A stretch of DNA of 64,000 nt from Bisporella sp. PMI_857 (GCA_021307315.1 JAJSPD010000082.1:1-64000); one strand, 5' to 3'; positions 1 through 11,947 are shown, counted from the first letter of the stretch. Numbers and translations are program-made. Notes: a model not told the origin generated them from the letters alone.

Positions 1-1001
1 AGGTGGATACTTGCCTCTAACTAGTACTCACACCTGATAGCACTCTATCGCCAAGGAGGACGAGTTGTTGAATAGAAGAAACACCAAAATGGAACTTTTT
101 ATTTGAACCGCATTTAAGAGAGAGTTGCTGCAACGCACTAGAATAATGCAGCTAGAATGACCTTCCGTCGTGGTTGATGAGATATTGCAATTGTGTCACT
201 TCTTCCTAAGGCTTTTCGACTGGCTGGTGAGCTACGCTGTGTCTATGCGCCAGCGGTTCATATTCTTTCCAGGATGATACCAGTGTACACTACGAAGTAG
301 CATTAACTATGATTGAGATAACATCTCGAGGCCGACATTTCAGCAAGTCAATACGCTCGCAAGATCCCCTTTGGTAAGGCTGTTGAGTTTATGAATAGCC
401 GACAGGCTTATTTATACTGAGCAGTGCACAGGAAGGGGGAAAAGGTGTGATGCAAATTGGAGACGATAATGGTGATAGTGTAGATAGGGATTCACCGCCC
501 TTTCTCGCTGCTGAAAAACCATGAGATCCATTGTAGAATCTAGCCCAAGTGCCGGCCGTGTTGCAAGAACTATAGAGAGAAGAGATGAAGAATCTCCTAC
601 CAGGCAGAGAGGAGCAGAGGTCGAAGCGCCTATAACAGTAATAAATAAGGTATATATGGCTTTGTCACTTCACATTGGGATATCCGGAAACTTATATGGT
701 GGAATGCTTTATGATTGAATTCTTGGCAAACTCCTGTTAGGATGCTTGTCCTCTAACACTTGTTTGCCCAATACTGTTGAGAATGGCGAGCCAAATCATC
801 CAAATCGGGAAATATCTTAGTTGGTGAATCAAAATATCTAGTTTGATATATAATGGATTAGATGACCGACTGGCGGGTCCCTCGGCTTTATAACTATAAA
901 AAAAAAGACACCAATATTGGCACAATTAATCCCTACTCCGCGCCACTATTACTACCCTTTCTACTCTCAATGCCAAATACACCTTTAAACTCCCCATCTA
1001 A
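1..1001. other. intergenic, no supported gene
   Basis: The stretch lies downstream of the zinc-cluster regulator that ends at 1002. It is AT-rich and holds only short open frames. I see no exon pairs, tRNA or convincing transposon ends. A short inverted motif near 734-757 was considered as an LTR edge and rejected. Confidence 0.5.
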
Positions 1002-4000
1002 TCAACCAAAATTAAGTCCCTCCATTCTCCACTCATTCACATTCCTATTCCTATGCCCACCGCTCCCGTCCCGTCCTTGTACGTTCCACTCCATCTCCCT
1101 ACCCGCACCAGCATCTAAGTCCCCGGCACTAGATCCGGGAACAAAGCTCTGGTTCCACCAAAGTTCTCCTCCTGTACCCATATCACCGCTGAACCCACCA
1201 TGCATATTGATATCCATCTCCATGGCCATCACTCCCGGATCGCCATAGTCCGCTACGGGACCGAATCCTTGCGTAAGCACATAGGGGGAGGGTTCTTCAG
1301 TGACCGTGGGGAGGAATGGAGGAGGCATGGTAGTGTACTGTTGTGGTTGAGATGTGGAGTGAGGGTGACGGCGTGAGTGAGGGGGTATATCGGATGCATG
1401 AGGATGTTGCTGTAGGGGAGAGCTGTTTCGGATATTAGTTTCTTGTTGGTTGTGTTGTAGAACGTGAGTAGGGGTGGCCAATAGTGGCGTCATAATTTCC
1501 GTTTGCAGTCGAGTATTCGGTGGGAAGGGTTGCTGCTGCTGCTGTTGTTGTTGTTCACTCACACCTCCACTATCCTCCATTACATCTCTACCCCGGATAA
1601 CCGGCAAGCTCCACCGGGCTTGGCTACTCTGCAACACCGCCTTCGGACTAGGCGTATTTTGCGCACTCTTACTCCTATCTCCACTTCCTGCACTCCCTCC
1701 ACCCCCACTTGCCCGCCTGGGCTTCGCCTCCTGATCCGCTATGTACGTATACAAGTCACCTGTCCCATCGTCAGGCGTATTTTTCGCCGCTGCAATCTTC
1801 TCAAAATCTGTCGGCAAGTCGTTATCATTAGAATCGGAAGGAACGTGCGTAGAAGCGCTACACACGCCCTCGAGGGGCAGACCAGCCGCAGCGAGGAAGA
1901 TCGTCTGTAGCTGTCTCCAGAGTCCTTTAAGCGTCACCCAGTAGTCTTTCAAGTAAGCTAGGATGCACACGGCGGCTTTGAGACGACCGGTGTGAGAGGA
2001 ATTTGTGGCATTAAAAGGTGGATAAAGCTTTCGTTGAGCAACGAGCGATTTGACATGGATAATCAATGCAACGTATATCGCAAATCCCGTGATGCTGGAT
2101 AGGCGAGACATATCCGGGCGATTAGTTGACAGGAAGGCGGTTGCCAGGTCGAGAGTGATGGTGGCATGCTTAACGGCTTCTTCGGCAGAGAGTCGTACCA
2201 ATTTACGGGAGGTAGTAGAGTTAGAGGATGGCGTTGAGGAGAAGAGGGGAACGATGCTGCTATGGAGAGAGCAGGCGCAGAGTCGGTGCAAACAGTGTAG
2301 CTGGAAAAGCTTGTAAGGGTCTAATTTGGTGCCTGTGAATGGGGAGGCTGTTTCATAGCGGAGGTCGGGGTGTAGGTCCTCGAAGATAAGGTTAAGTCGG
2401 CGGTCTAATTCGAGGAGGGTGACAAAATTGAGGGAGATAGTATTGTTATTGATGTCGTCTACTGGAGTAGAGTTATGCTTTTTGATAAAGTGTTGGATTT
2501 CCCACCTGTACATGGTTATTATATGGTTATTAAAAAGATCGATGATAGGAGTTTTGCGAACTTACCACAGATTGAAAAGCTTAACATGCTCAGCCATGAT
2601 AGATGGCTGCTGGCCCCCTAGGGACTCTCCAACCGCAATATTGCCATCCTCATCAAAGAACTCTAGCGTTATTGGGTTCTCTGCTGTATAGGAGTCTTCA
2701 TCTGAGGGGAAATGCAGCCCGATCGTTTCTTGCCAGGGCTCGGCCTTAAAGTTTGCATTGTCCTGGCTGATGCAGCTAGTGATCCAACAGGCCCAGAATA
2801 CTCGCCTTGCTGCCTCATCAGCCAATTTATTGTTTGTCTCTTGTTGAATATGCAAATTCAGTAACTTGGCGGTCTTATAGGCAACGGCTTTTAATAATTA
2901 ATTCACAGTGTTTGAAGCAAGGTTATAGGGAATAAACATACCGGTATGGATATGAGCTCGATTAAACTCGCCTTGGGCAAACCAGTAGAGGCCTAAATTT
3001 TGACATGCTTGCACGGTTTCCATCCGCGGGACATCACTCTGCATTAGTGCTCGCTGACTGGCTGCTGTAGCCCATTCTAGACCTTGCTTCGCGGAGTCGG
3101 CGGCAGACAGCATAGAAATACCAAGATCCACACCATCTTCATCTTCATCCTTGGATGAGGGCCCAGAAATATTCTGCCGTAGGAAACTGGGAAATTATGT
3201 CAGTCTCACAGATCAAGAAAAGGCGACCAGAATGAGAACATACATCGATGCTAAAGCAAAAATGCTGAGAGCAAGGAAATCTGGAACACGATTCAAAGCA
3301 TACTCATTCAGAAAGGTGCGCTTATGGAAAAGGAGATTTGCATTATACAGACGCACGAAATAGATCTCGATAAGGAAGATCGCCACCTCGGGCGAAGGGA
3401 GGGTCGTCCTACGTAACGAAGCCTGAAGTGGTGGCTCCTCCTTTCCGAGGTCTTCATGCGACATACTAGTAGATGTTCTCCTATTAGGGATAGCAGCATC
3501 ATCGCCTTTCGCCGAGCGGCTGAAGGGAATATTTGCGCTTTCCGAGGGCGACGACGCGCCCGTCTCCTTGGACCGTGGAGATTGCATAGTCTGATGGCTG
3601 CCTGAGCCCTTAGACTCGCGGCGGACTCGTGTCTTTGCATTTTGCAAACGCTGGGCGGCCAACAACTTGCGGTCTGGCGGCGGAGGGTAGTCGCACACGG
3701 CGGATATGTCTTTGCATCTCTTGCAGACCGGGAGATCCCGGGAGCAGCGCAGCTATTAGCCCGATCAGATGGGGTACCAGCAGCACTCAAAATATTACAT
3801 GCAGACTGAACAATGAGATGTAAGTGAAGATTGAAGAACAGTCAGATGGAGCTGGGGCAGATGTTGGACACGATCTAAGCGGTACCTAAGTTGGAAAGTA
3901 TACGACCAACCCTGTACATACGCATTGACCGAGACTGCCGGTGCTGGTGATAGCGACTGGCAGGTCTACGCCGAATATCTCTGTGCAGGATGAGAAGGGG

Positions 4001-4214
4001 ATACTTTGATTCCTTGGAGCTGTGCTGGCTGGACGGGGACGGGTGGATGGTGGATGAATACCCGATACTCTTTGGTACTTACTTTCTGCTTGCGACACCG
4101 TAGACAAGCCGTCACGGGCGGCGTAGAGGGTTCATCCTCCATTGTGCCGCCTCCTATGCTGTGACCGCTGCCCCTCCGAGCTGGAAGGGGGGAATGAGCA
4201 CGATAGTCGCTCAT
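1002..4214 (-). CDS. Zn2Cys6 fungal transcription factor, 5 exons, about 903 aa
   Basis: Exons (minus strand): 4214-4083, 3752-3244, 3186-2942, 2887-2566, 2505-1002. They sum to 2712 bp, 904 codons. The N-terminus carries a complete binuclear zinc cluster, C-x2-C-x6-C-x6-C-x2-C-x6-C. It is split by the first intron after CLRCRKQK and resumes as LRCSRDLPVCKRCKDISAVC. Next come a basic linker, then the fungal transcription-factor middle homology region from about residue 150 (FLIEIYFVRLYNANLLFHK and onward). The C-terminal 250 residues are low-complexity, rich in Ser/Pro/Gln/Gly, with a Gln8 run, which is typical of an activation domain. The first intron is long (330 bp); the others are 54-60 bp. 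Role: nuclear sequence-specific regulator. The divergent MFS gene 1 kb upstream is a plausible target (inference). The start ATG is the first in frame ahead of the zinc cluster. Target genes cannot be read from sequence. Confidence 0.9.
1530..1553 (-). repeat. CAA/CAG microsatellite encoding Gln8
   Basis: Eight consecutive Gln codons (CAA and CAG mixed) lie inside the last exon of the zinc-cluster regulator, in its low-complexity C-terminal region. Such tracts often vary in length between strains. Confidence 0.85.
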
Positions 4215-5236
4215 TATTCGTCCGCGATGGCCAGGTGGTACCCACAGCTCAGCATTACATTGCGTCGCGGTACGGTGTATGGTGGCTCACGATGTTTGCT
4301 GGTAATTTGGACTGGTGTAGGTTTGGATTAACCTTGCGAAGCTTTCCGTTTGCTTATTGTTCGGGGCGATGTAGAAGCCCCATTCGGGGTGATGATGGCA
4401 GCCAGATATACCAAATATCCGTTTCCTTCAGGGGGAATGAGTCGAAGGGCCTGAGCGAGGACGCTAAACTACTTCCAAGCACTATCGGTAGATGTTTCAT
4501 TCGGGCCGACCGGCACTGATAGAACAGCCCCCGTCTTTGGTTAGCTTTAGTGAGTTTAGTGGCTGGACCCGCAGGGGCTACATGGGCTGCATAGTTTGAC
4601 TTATAGCACTTCCTAGCGAGGAGCCAGCCTGAACTCTAAGTACTCTCTAGTACCATCTTGAGTATACTATACTATAATTAGCCCTACCAGGCTATATCCT
4701 CTGTAAACAATTCAACACAAATGAATGCTACCACTACAAAGTAGTATAGTACTGTACTGTATTTCGCAATTACAGCTTGACAAGAGCCACAGCCACTTGA
4801 GTCGAAACTCTTTTTTCAACACAACACTATCCCCATTTTGTTTTAGAAGAAAGCCACATCCATGCTGTGCAACCCAAAAGATCCATGAGTTCGGAGGACT
4901 CATGAATTGAACTCGGGCTTGGCTAAGTTGGTTAAAGGTTCGAATTTGTCCCCGGCCCTCTCCCCACAAACACAAGCTGTCGCGGGATGGGCTCATAATT
5001 GAACATTTTCAGAGAATTCGGAAGGAGTACCCCATGGGGTATATCACCATCTTATCCTCTCTATCAGTTTCTCTGTATCTAACAACGACATCGGCTGCAG
5101 GAAGGTCGTTAATGAATGTGCGAAAGCTTTCCCGCTTTGTCCCATCTCATCGCATAGATTGAAATACTCTAGCTACCTCGTCCCATCACAGACACGCACC
5201 TTCAGTCAGCCTTAGCCTTAGCCTCAAGAGCGAATC
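4215..5236. promoter_or_regulatory. shared divergent promoter region, regulator/MFS transporter
   Basis: About 1 kb separates the start codons of the minus-strand regulator (4214) and the plus-strand transporter (5237). No gene is visible. Around 4918-4960 there is a tRNA-like pair of boxes (TGGCTAAGTTGG followed 5 nt later by GGTTCGAATTT), far too close together for a working tRNA. No operator can be assigned with confidence. Confidence 0.45.
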
Positions 5237-7081
5237 ATGGCGGTGATCCCACCATTCTCCCCTGACAATGAGGGCTTACCTAACGGATGCGACGAAAAGG
5301 ACATCAAACCCACAGAAATCGAGCAAGTCGAAGGTACTGTCCGCATGATTGACGAAAATGGCCACATCAGGAAAATCCCTGTCCCATCAAACGATCCTAC
5401 GGATCCCCTCACGTGGAGCTCTTGGAGAAGATGCTTGATCTTGTTCAGCCTGTGTCTCTTTGGGACGGCTGGTTTTGGGGTTGTACAATCTACTCCTCTG
5501 TTCTTTAGTGATATTATCCCCGAATATAAGAAAGAGACACGAGGGGTATGATCTCCATCACGGAATCGAGAAATAACTGACATCCTTTCAGGTGTTTGAT
5601 GCGGCCAAAATCTCTCAGCTAGCAAGCTATCCCTCCCTATGCATGGGCCTTGGTAACTTCCTCTTTGTCCCCCTCTCTATGTGGTGGGGACGGCGCGCTA
5701 TCTTTCTCTTCAACAACATGCTCATGCTTGCGGCCATATTCTGGGCCGCCAGATCTGACGGCTTCACATCCCACCTCGCATCCCGTTGTCTCCAAGGTCT
5801 ATCTTGTGGAGTTTCTGACTGCCTGGTAAGCCTACCATCATGTCCCTCATGCTTTTTTTCAAACAGATTAAAACTCATTTCTTCTAGCTTCCTATTATGA
5901 TTCTTGACATGACCTTCCTGCACCGCCGTGGCCTTTGGATGTCCTTCTACTGGGCCTCCACGGCTGCTGGCTCAACTGCTCTTCTTGTAGCGGTCCCTTT
6001 TGTTGTGCAAGGCACCACCTCCAATTGGCGCACCAATTACTGGTTCTGGAGCGGTTTCAGCGCCTTCTCGCTGATTCTCGGAATCTTCCTCCTCCCAGAA
6101 ACAATATTCGCGCGCGCGCCGGCGCTTATTGACGGGCAGCTTATACTCACCGACCACTTTGGCAACGTGACAGTAGCCACTGCCGAAGAAGCCGTCGGTG
6201 TTAACCCAACAGCCTCCGGCCAGGAAAGAGAAGCAACAGTTCAAACCTCCCGCTCCAAAACCTTAATCAACTCTCTCTCCCCAATTCACTTGCAAAGGCA
6301 TGGTTTCGAGCGCTTCATAACCACGTACGCCGAAATGACTCTCAGTCTTCTCAACCCATCTATCGTCTACATCCTCATTCTGAACTCCCTTCTCTTCGGT
6401 GGCCTTGTCTCCCTATCTATCACCTACGCGCAAGTTCTCGAATTCCCACCCTGGCATTTCTCCGCCGCAGCGGTAGGAACAGCCAACGTAGGCTCCTGTA
6501 TTGGTGCACTACTCGCACTTCTCCTTTCTGGCTCCACCGTCGATACCCTTTCAGGTATGCTTACGCGCCGTAATGGTGGCGTGCGGGAACCCGAACACAT
6601 ATTACCTAATATTCTGCCGCCAGCTCTCCTGGCATTTGTAGGGATGGTTGTCTATGGATGCGTGGCCGGGAATCCAGAGAGCCATACTGGTCATGGATGG
6701 ATAGGTATCCATGTTAGCTTCGGGTTATATTATTGCGCCTTTGTTGCGATTTCTGCCATTTCTAGCATGTGGATTGGCGAGGCGACGCCGCATTGGAGTG
6801 GCGCCGCGTTAGTTCTGGTCTGCGGAGGGAGAAATGTATTGAGTTTTGCCATTAGGTATGTTCTATTCACAGCCGTTTTTGGAAGCTGGGCTAATATATG
6901 GGACTGTAGTAATAACTTCACCAACTGGATCGCAAGCCAAGGGTTCCAGAACGCTTATATTGAACTTGGTAGCGTGCTCCTGGCCGTTATTATTGTAGGT
7001 GGCGTGCCGATATATTTTTTTAATAAGAAAGTACGCGGGACGTGGGGACGCAAGTTGAGTAGGTTGTTAAAGAGGGTTTGA
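5237..7081 (+). CDS. MFS transporter (DHA1-like), 578 aa
   Basis: Exons 5237-5545, 5592-5825, 5888-7081, in frame throughout (579 codons). The N-terminal cytosolic tail is hydrophilic, with the segment PSNDPTDPLTWSSWRR just before the first membrane helix, as in fungal drug/proton antiporter-like carriers of the Hol1/DHA1 type. About twelve hydrophobic segments follow, with a WWGRRAIFLFNN cytoplasmic loop (the G-x-x-x-[DG]-R-x-G-R[RK]-type loop 2-3 signature) and a long central loop between helices 6 and 7. The protein would sit in the plasma membrane and export or import a small molecule by proton coupling. It is divergently transcribed from a zinc-cluster regulator, which often marks a regulator/pump pair. 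The substrate is unknown. Confidence 0.88.
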
Positions 7082-7933
7082 CAATAGTTTCTGAATGAGG
7101 ACACCATATATAGACCAAACATGATATGCCATTTGAGTTAACGAAAGGTATTTAGGCCGAGGTTACCATTTTATAATTATTGCCTAGCAGGCTACCGTAA
7201 TATACCTACTGCTGTCTAATAGTTTCCTTTATCGGAGCCTGGTAGTACTGATTCATTACAACACACTTTCCCAACAGAGCCGACGCACTATCAATGTGAG
7301 ATTAGCTCTATTAGATGAATTTGATCACAAAGGACCAAAAGGCTTTCAAAGATCAAGCTAACTACAATAAGCAGAAATGGCAATCCCAAAGTGGACACGA
7401 GTCTCTCGTCTGGCAAGGAAATCAAGTCGTAGCCGCCAAGACTGTACCAAATACTGCTTTCACATTTGGAAACACCTCGGCATCTGACAGGATAGTTTAT
7501 TTGCAGTGAGTTCGAGTTGAGATGTGTGATCTACGTGGCAGCGCTTGCAAACAGAAGACTTTGTCAGCAGTGATATTTTTCATTAGAAAAAGTAGCCTGA
7601 CGCAGTACTCTACATTGGCCATTGGAAACCAGTAACAGGACAATTGATCTGAAAATCGCACTCCGTGCCCTAATCCATATCGTTCATCATTATTAATTCG
7701 ATTGTCTGTTGAGGCCATTTTAGTGTGACAATATGTTTTTTTAGTACTTGTTGATGTTTCACTAACTTCAAACACACACATGCCGTGACTACGCAAACTT
7801 TTTTCTTTGTCTCGTTTCATTTACAATGGCTAAAATATTATGCCGTATTTATTCTTTTTTTATTATACCAGCGTCCTCTGCTTTTAGCTTAACCAAAAGC
7901 CAGCTGCTGTTCCATAGCTACCACTTTCTCTGC
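7082..7933. other. intergenic, no supported gene
   Basis: Follows the MFS stop codon. It contains only short AT-rich frames without exon-like partners. I see no repeat or RNA gene. Confidence 0.45.
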
Positions 7934-8165
7934 CTAAGCCATGGCAGCATTCTTCAAAGTCTGCTTGGAATCATTTGTCTTCCAGTTCACGGGAGTGTCC
8001 GCACCTATACCTTTTCCTTTGATTCCCTAGAGCGATTCCTTGTTCCCAGAGGAGATTGATCCAAGTAACTGACCCAAGCTTTGAATACTTTTTCAATGCT
8101 GCCCAATCAATAACTTTATCTAGCCTTTTTTCTGTAATAGGTTTGACCCAAGTGTCGTCGCACAA
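7934..8165 (-). pseudogene. decayed coding fragment with a frameshift, family not recognised
   Basis: Protein-like sequence reads RLDKVIDWAALKKYSKLG... in one frame down to about 8010. It then continues in another frame as KGKGIGADTPVNWKTNDS... to a stop at 7934-7936. The style (Trp-Ala-Ala-Leu, basic, then Gly/Lys) recalls small fungal nuclear proteins with a Myb/SANT-like motif, but I cannot name a family. No clear upstream exon is seen. It is best treated as a gene remnant. Confidence 0.35.
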
Positions 8166-8900
8166 AACTAGACTTTATATTATCAGTTAAACTCAATATA
8201 TTATCGGATCCGCTACTATCTACATAGCGATAAAAGCTCAATTTATATGCCGGCTTAAGTATCCGAGGCGCCAACAGATTTGATATTGCTTCTTTAGCTA
8301 ACAATACCCGAGTCATGTGAGGACACAGGCACGGACCCATTGACTCAAGCCGCAGTTCTCCATATGCCGAGATGCGGGGGAAGGGCGGAAGTAGAAGCTT
8401 TTGGTCTTTCTGGGCAGATGGATCTCTTCTCCAATAACATGCCCGAGTTTTTATTATATACAGCCTCGTGGTATATCAAATATAGTAGTCCTATATATAC
8501 AAGTTAAACTATGAGCACTTGTCTCGCATATATCACTAGATACATACTGCGAATATTGGTGTCGATACCGAAAGCTCGGAAGACAAGAACTATGAGATAT
8601 TACAGACCAAGAATAGCTATAGCAAGGCTAATAATGTTCGGGAATTCCAATCCGCCAATTAATAGCACGTGTAGCCTGATAATTGCCGGTAATCATTCAC
8701 CTATTTCCGCTGACCTAGGAATATTTATTTGTTTGAATATACCCGATACAAAAAGGCAAAACGGCACTCAAAAGTATTAACACGGGGAGTAAACTACATA
8801 AAACTCAACCCTCCACTGCCTTGTACGTGTGCTAAATGTTCAGAAGAAAAGCCACAGTCTACGGTACTTTCTCACACTAAGCCAAAACACAGTTCGAACA
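8166..8900. other. intergenic upstream of secreted protein gene
   Basis: No gene supported. A GTG-initiated extension of the downstream frame starts at 8829, but the first ATG of that frame is at 8901 and begins a signal peptide, so the extension is treated as 5' leader. Confidence 0.45.
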
Positions 8901-9701
8901 ATGTTTCCACTACATCGTATTATTAAGACGTTCCTGAGAACTGCATTCGTAGTTATGGCATTCTATATGCAGCCTATCGCAGCGGATTGCCCTCGGGAGG
9001 GTCTTCTTTCTGCTGCGAGTACCTACATAAAAGCACAAACATCTGGGAAGATTGACGGATTGACTCTGTCTACCACAAATTTCACCTATCAAGAGAACAA
9101 TAAAGTTCTCAATATCAAGCAAGGCGTACTAAGCCAGCCCTTAAAGATCGATCTTAATCGTTCAACCGCTGACACCGTAGCATGTGCCAGCTACACAATG
9201 ATAATCTCGTCCACTGGTTCCAAACCTTACGTTCTCTCAACTCAAATCCATCATCCAGGCAATGACACAAGCGCCATCACGTTGATTGACACCATAGCGG
9301 CAACTACAGGTTCCCTGTTCTTCAACGCTGCACAGACTTTGAATTATATAAAGCAAGAGAATTGGAGCCCGCTCACAGGGCAAAGGGCGAACAGAACAGA
9401 GCTCAGGAGGATTGGTGATGCCTACATGGACATGTGGACGGACCCAAAGGCAGCTGATTCCATTCCGTGGGGAACACAATGTGAGCGTGTAGAAGGATCG
9501 AGGCTGACAAAGCCTTGTGGCGCATCCTTGCCGAGGGGTGGAAGTGCAAAACCGAATTCTTTAAGGAGATATGTCGTCGACGAGACAATCGGATCGGTAG
9601 ATGTACTCTGTGAATTTAGTGCGCTAGGGACTATGCCTGATAGTCATGAAATCCGGGTGGAGGATGGATTGGTGAAGTATGTACATACTGTGACGGTTTA
9701 G
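8901..9701 (+). CDS. secreted protein, DUF8021-like, 266 aa, intronless
   Basis: Single exon, 267 codons. Residues 1-30 form a signal peptide (basic start, hydrophobic core FLRTAFVVMAFYMQ, cleavage region near IAADC). The mature chain has several N-x-S/T sequons. The pattern matches the fungal secreted DUF8021 family as I know it: a leading Cys, L-x(3)-A-x(2)-Y-I-x-A-Q, a DT-x-x-CASYT block, IDTIAATTGSLFFNA, a GDAYMD/IPWGTQCERVEG block, CGASLPRG, RRYVVDE, and an ending with DSHE-x-R and YVHTVTV. Cysteines are spaced as for disulfides. The molecular function of the family is unknown. Start chosen at the ATG immediately before the signal peptide. Confidence 0.8.
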   Translation: MFPLHRIIKTFLRTAFVVMAFYMQPIAADCPREGLLSAASTYIKAQTSGKIDGLTLSTTNFTYQENNKVLNIKQGVLSQPLKIDLNRSTADTVACASYTMIISSTGSKPYVLSTQIHHPGNDTSAITLIDTIAATTGSLFFNAAQTLNYIKQENWSPLTGQRANRTELRRIGDAYMDMWTDPKAADSIPWGTQCERVEGSRLTKPCGASLPRGGSAKPNSLRRYVVDETIGSVDVLCEFSALGTMPDSHEIRVEDGLVKYVHTVTV

Positions 9702-11136
9702 TCTAGTGGTGGATATAGCTTTCCGAGCTTGTTGCTTTTGTAGCGAATTGTGAGCCATCTAATATGCGAAATAAATTGATCTCAAACCTTTGCATCATTT
9801 AAAAGAGCTCATGTATCATACAGGGTTACTAAATAGAAGAAACAGCAACAATATATACTAACTATTTAAGGATATATCGTCCGTGAGTTGAATGTTTCAA
9901 GAAAAGAATAGAGTGCCATAGCAGTTTCCGCCACACCGGCACAAGATCTTTGATCACAATTTAGACACAAATAGCAACTATATTATATGTCTAAGGCCTT
10001 CAGGCTAATTTAAGAACGCGGTTCCAGCAGAAATGAGATTTATATCTGTAATAAAAAGCCTCCCTAGGCGGATGTGATGGGGGTGTTCAGAATCTGAATA
10101 TACGGTGGGGGTAAAAACAAGAGCAGTTTCGAGAGGAAGCCATACTCACCATGAGCTAATAATTCCAGTCTAAACCAGCCCTAGGCGCTCACTATCAGTA
10201 ACGCGAGCTTCTAAAAACATAATCTAATAAAAGATTCGCTAAATTTTTAGGTAAATTATATTGCATTCGAACAAATCAACATGTAAATGCTTGCTGGCGA
10301 TACTTATCCTTGTCTCCATCAAGTTAGTGTTTTAATACCCAAAATATTTAGCAATAGTGGGTAAAGAAATTTCCCTCGCAGAGTGGTAGACCTTATACGT
10401 GTCATTTTTATTTTAGTTCTTGACCTTGCGTGGTTGGCTAGGTTATTTTCTTGCGCCAAAGCATTTTGTTGATCTCTCTCTACCCCCACCAGTTTGTCAA
10501 ATTTATTTTATTCAGCTTCCATCGTAATATCACTAACAGTTGGCACAAATCTCCTCATAGCATGCTGAAACCTTGACCATTCAAGATTATTGGGGTTGGG
10601 CTAGCGGACTCGCTCTAAATCCAGGGCAAGTGTGGTCTTTACACTGGCCCATAGAGCAATAAAACGCACTTTGGGGACACATAGGCGAGGAGCTGTCAAC
10701 TCAGTGGAAGTTTCTGGTCTTTGTGATGTGGGTAAGCATAAAGCTAGCTTTGGAAGATTATTTCTCCCAGACAGCGTTCAAGCTCGTATTTGCAAACATC
10801 AATGCCCATGTAAAATAGCCAAGGCAATGACAACCCACAGATCTTACGAGTCAATGTATGTACTGGTAGAATGTATACAAATAAAATTGGCAAACTTTGT
10901 CTTTTCAGTCCGGCCGAGATACGTTTAAATCGTATTTCATGTGTTATGAAAACCTATCTCAAGCCTCGGTTGTCGGTTCTTATATTCGGCTGCGCTGCTA
11001 GACCTCTTAAGCACATTCGCCGGATGTTTCAAATATTTAAAGCTGCTTGTTCGTAAATCATTTACAAAACACCAAATTTCAAATTAACCACACTTGTTTC
11101 TCAACTGAAAACTATTACTGTTCAACAACCGCAACA
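9702..11136. other. intergenic, no supported gene
   Basis: About 1.4 kb of AT-rich sequence between the secreted protein and the decarboxylase-family gene. Only short frames with no recognisable protein are present. I see nothing I can support. Confidence 0.45.
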
Positions 11137-11665
11137 ATGGCGCACACATCAGGATTGTCGGAAAAAATGCTGCTTGGCGCCAAAATGACAAAGGAGTTCC
11201 TCGGCCCTTCGCTGCTAGAAGAACTACAAGCAAGCTCAGTAAGTGTTTTCTGTTTTATTTATTGTCGCGATTCCTATTTTATGCAAAAGTTTAGTCAGCA
11301 AAGGGCCATTGTTAATCTGCTTTCGTTATTAGAGACAAGACATCTTTACAAAAGTCAGTAAAGAATACATCGCTGAGACTTGCTTCTCCAGTTATGCACG
11401 TCCTGGATTAAGCTTCAAAGAGCGTTCATTAATGAACATTGCTATGCTTATTGCGCTTAATCGAGCGCCTGAGCTTCACATCCATATCCGTGCAGCAATA
11501 CATAACGGTTTGACGGAGGAGACTATTTGTGAGGCATGTCGACATGCGATGATTTATTGTGGTGTGCCCGCTGGTAGAGATGCCTTGGCCATTGCTAGCG
11601 ATGTAATACATAAAATGAAGGATGAGAATCAATACCCTGAGACTTCCGTTCGACAGTCACTGTAA
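11137..11665 (+). CDS. carboxymuconolactone decarboxylase (CMD) family protein, 144 aa
   Basis: Exons 11137-11238 and 11333-11665 (34 + 111 codons), with donor GTAAGT and acceptor TTATTAG. The product has the compact all-helical CMD/AhpD-like fold sequence: a KMTKEFLG helix, SFKERSLMNIAMLIALNRAPELHIHIRAA, then NGLTEETICEACRHAMIYCGVPAGRDAL. This corresponds to the conserved G-[LV]-T-x-E-E-I-x-E-x(2)-x-H-x(3)-Y-x-G-x-P motif. The AhpD Cys-x2-Cys redox pair is absent, so a lyase/decarboxylase or lactone-isomer role like gamma-CMD is more likely than peroxidase reduction. Fungal biosynthetic and catabolic clusters often carry such a protein. It is the first gene of the 11-22 kb cluster. Confidence 0.85.
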
Positions 11666-11773
11666 GGATTAAGTGAAGCTGTTTATCACATGTGTATAGC
11701 AGTTTTTAAAATGGATAGTTTTTTAAAAGTATTTTTATTTTCACGCTTTCTCGTGACACCTATATATGTGATA

Positions 11774-11947
11774 CAGTTCGACCTGGATATTCCGGAACTC
11801 CTTATATCGGAAACCTCTACATATCGGAATAAACCTCTGGATCTGCCAGGCCATAAGTGGCTGTAACGGACCTCTTTACATCGGAAACCTCTATATATCG
11901 GAGTATAGGCATGGAACCGAGAGTTCCGAAATATCCAGATCGGACTG
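11774..11947. mobile_element. pogo/Tc1-type MITE, diverged copy (174 bp)
   Basis: Flanked by TA on both sides (11772-11773, 11948-11949). The termini are inverted repeats beginning CAGTTCGACCTGG and, on the other strand, CAGTCCGATCTGG, continuing to GGAACTC. They match at all but three positions over about 27 bp, and all three differences are C/T transitions. The interior repeats the motif TCCGATATA-x-x-GAGGT. Its reverse complement aligns along most of its length with the better-preserved element at 25276-25431. No transposase is encoded. Confidence 0.8.

Noticed and set aside
734..757. Short inverted motif TGTTAGG...CTAACA as a possible LTR edge
   Set aside because: No matching second LTR, primer-binding site or retroelement protein nearby; the motif is too short.
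862..1248. Pro/Ser-rich plus-strand frame
   Set aside because: It is the antisense of the low-complexity end of the zinc-cluster regulator.
3213..3363. Basic plus-strand frame around 3151-3363
   Set aside because: Overlaps the second and third exons and intron of the regulator on the other strand, whose splicing is fully consistent.
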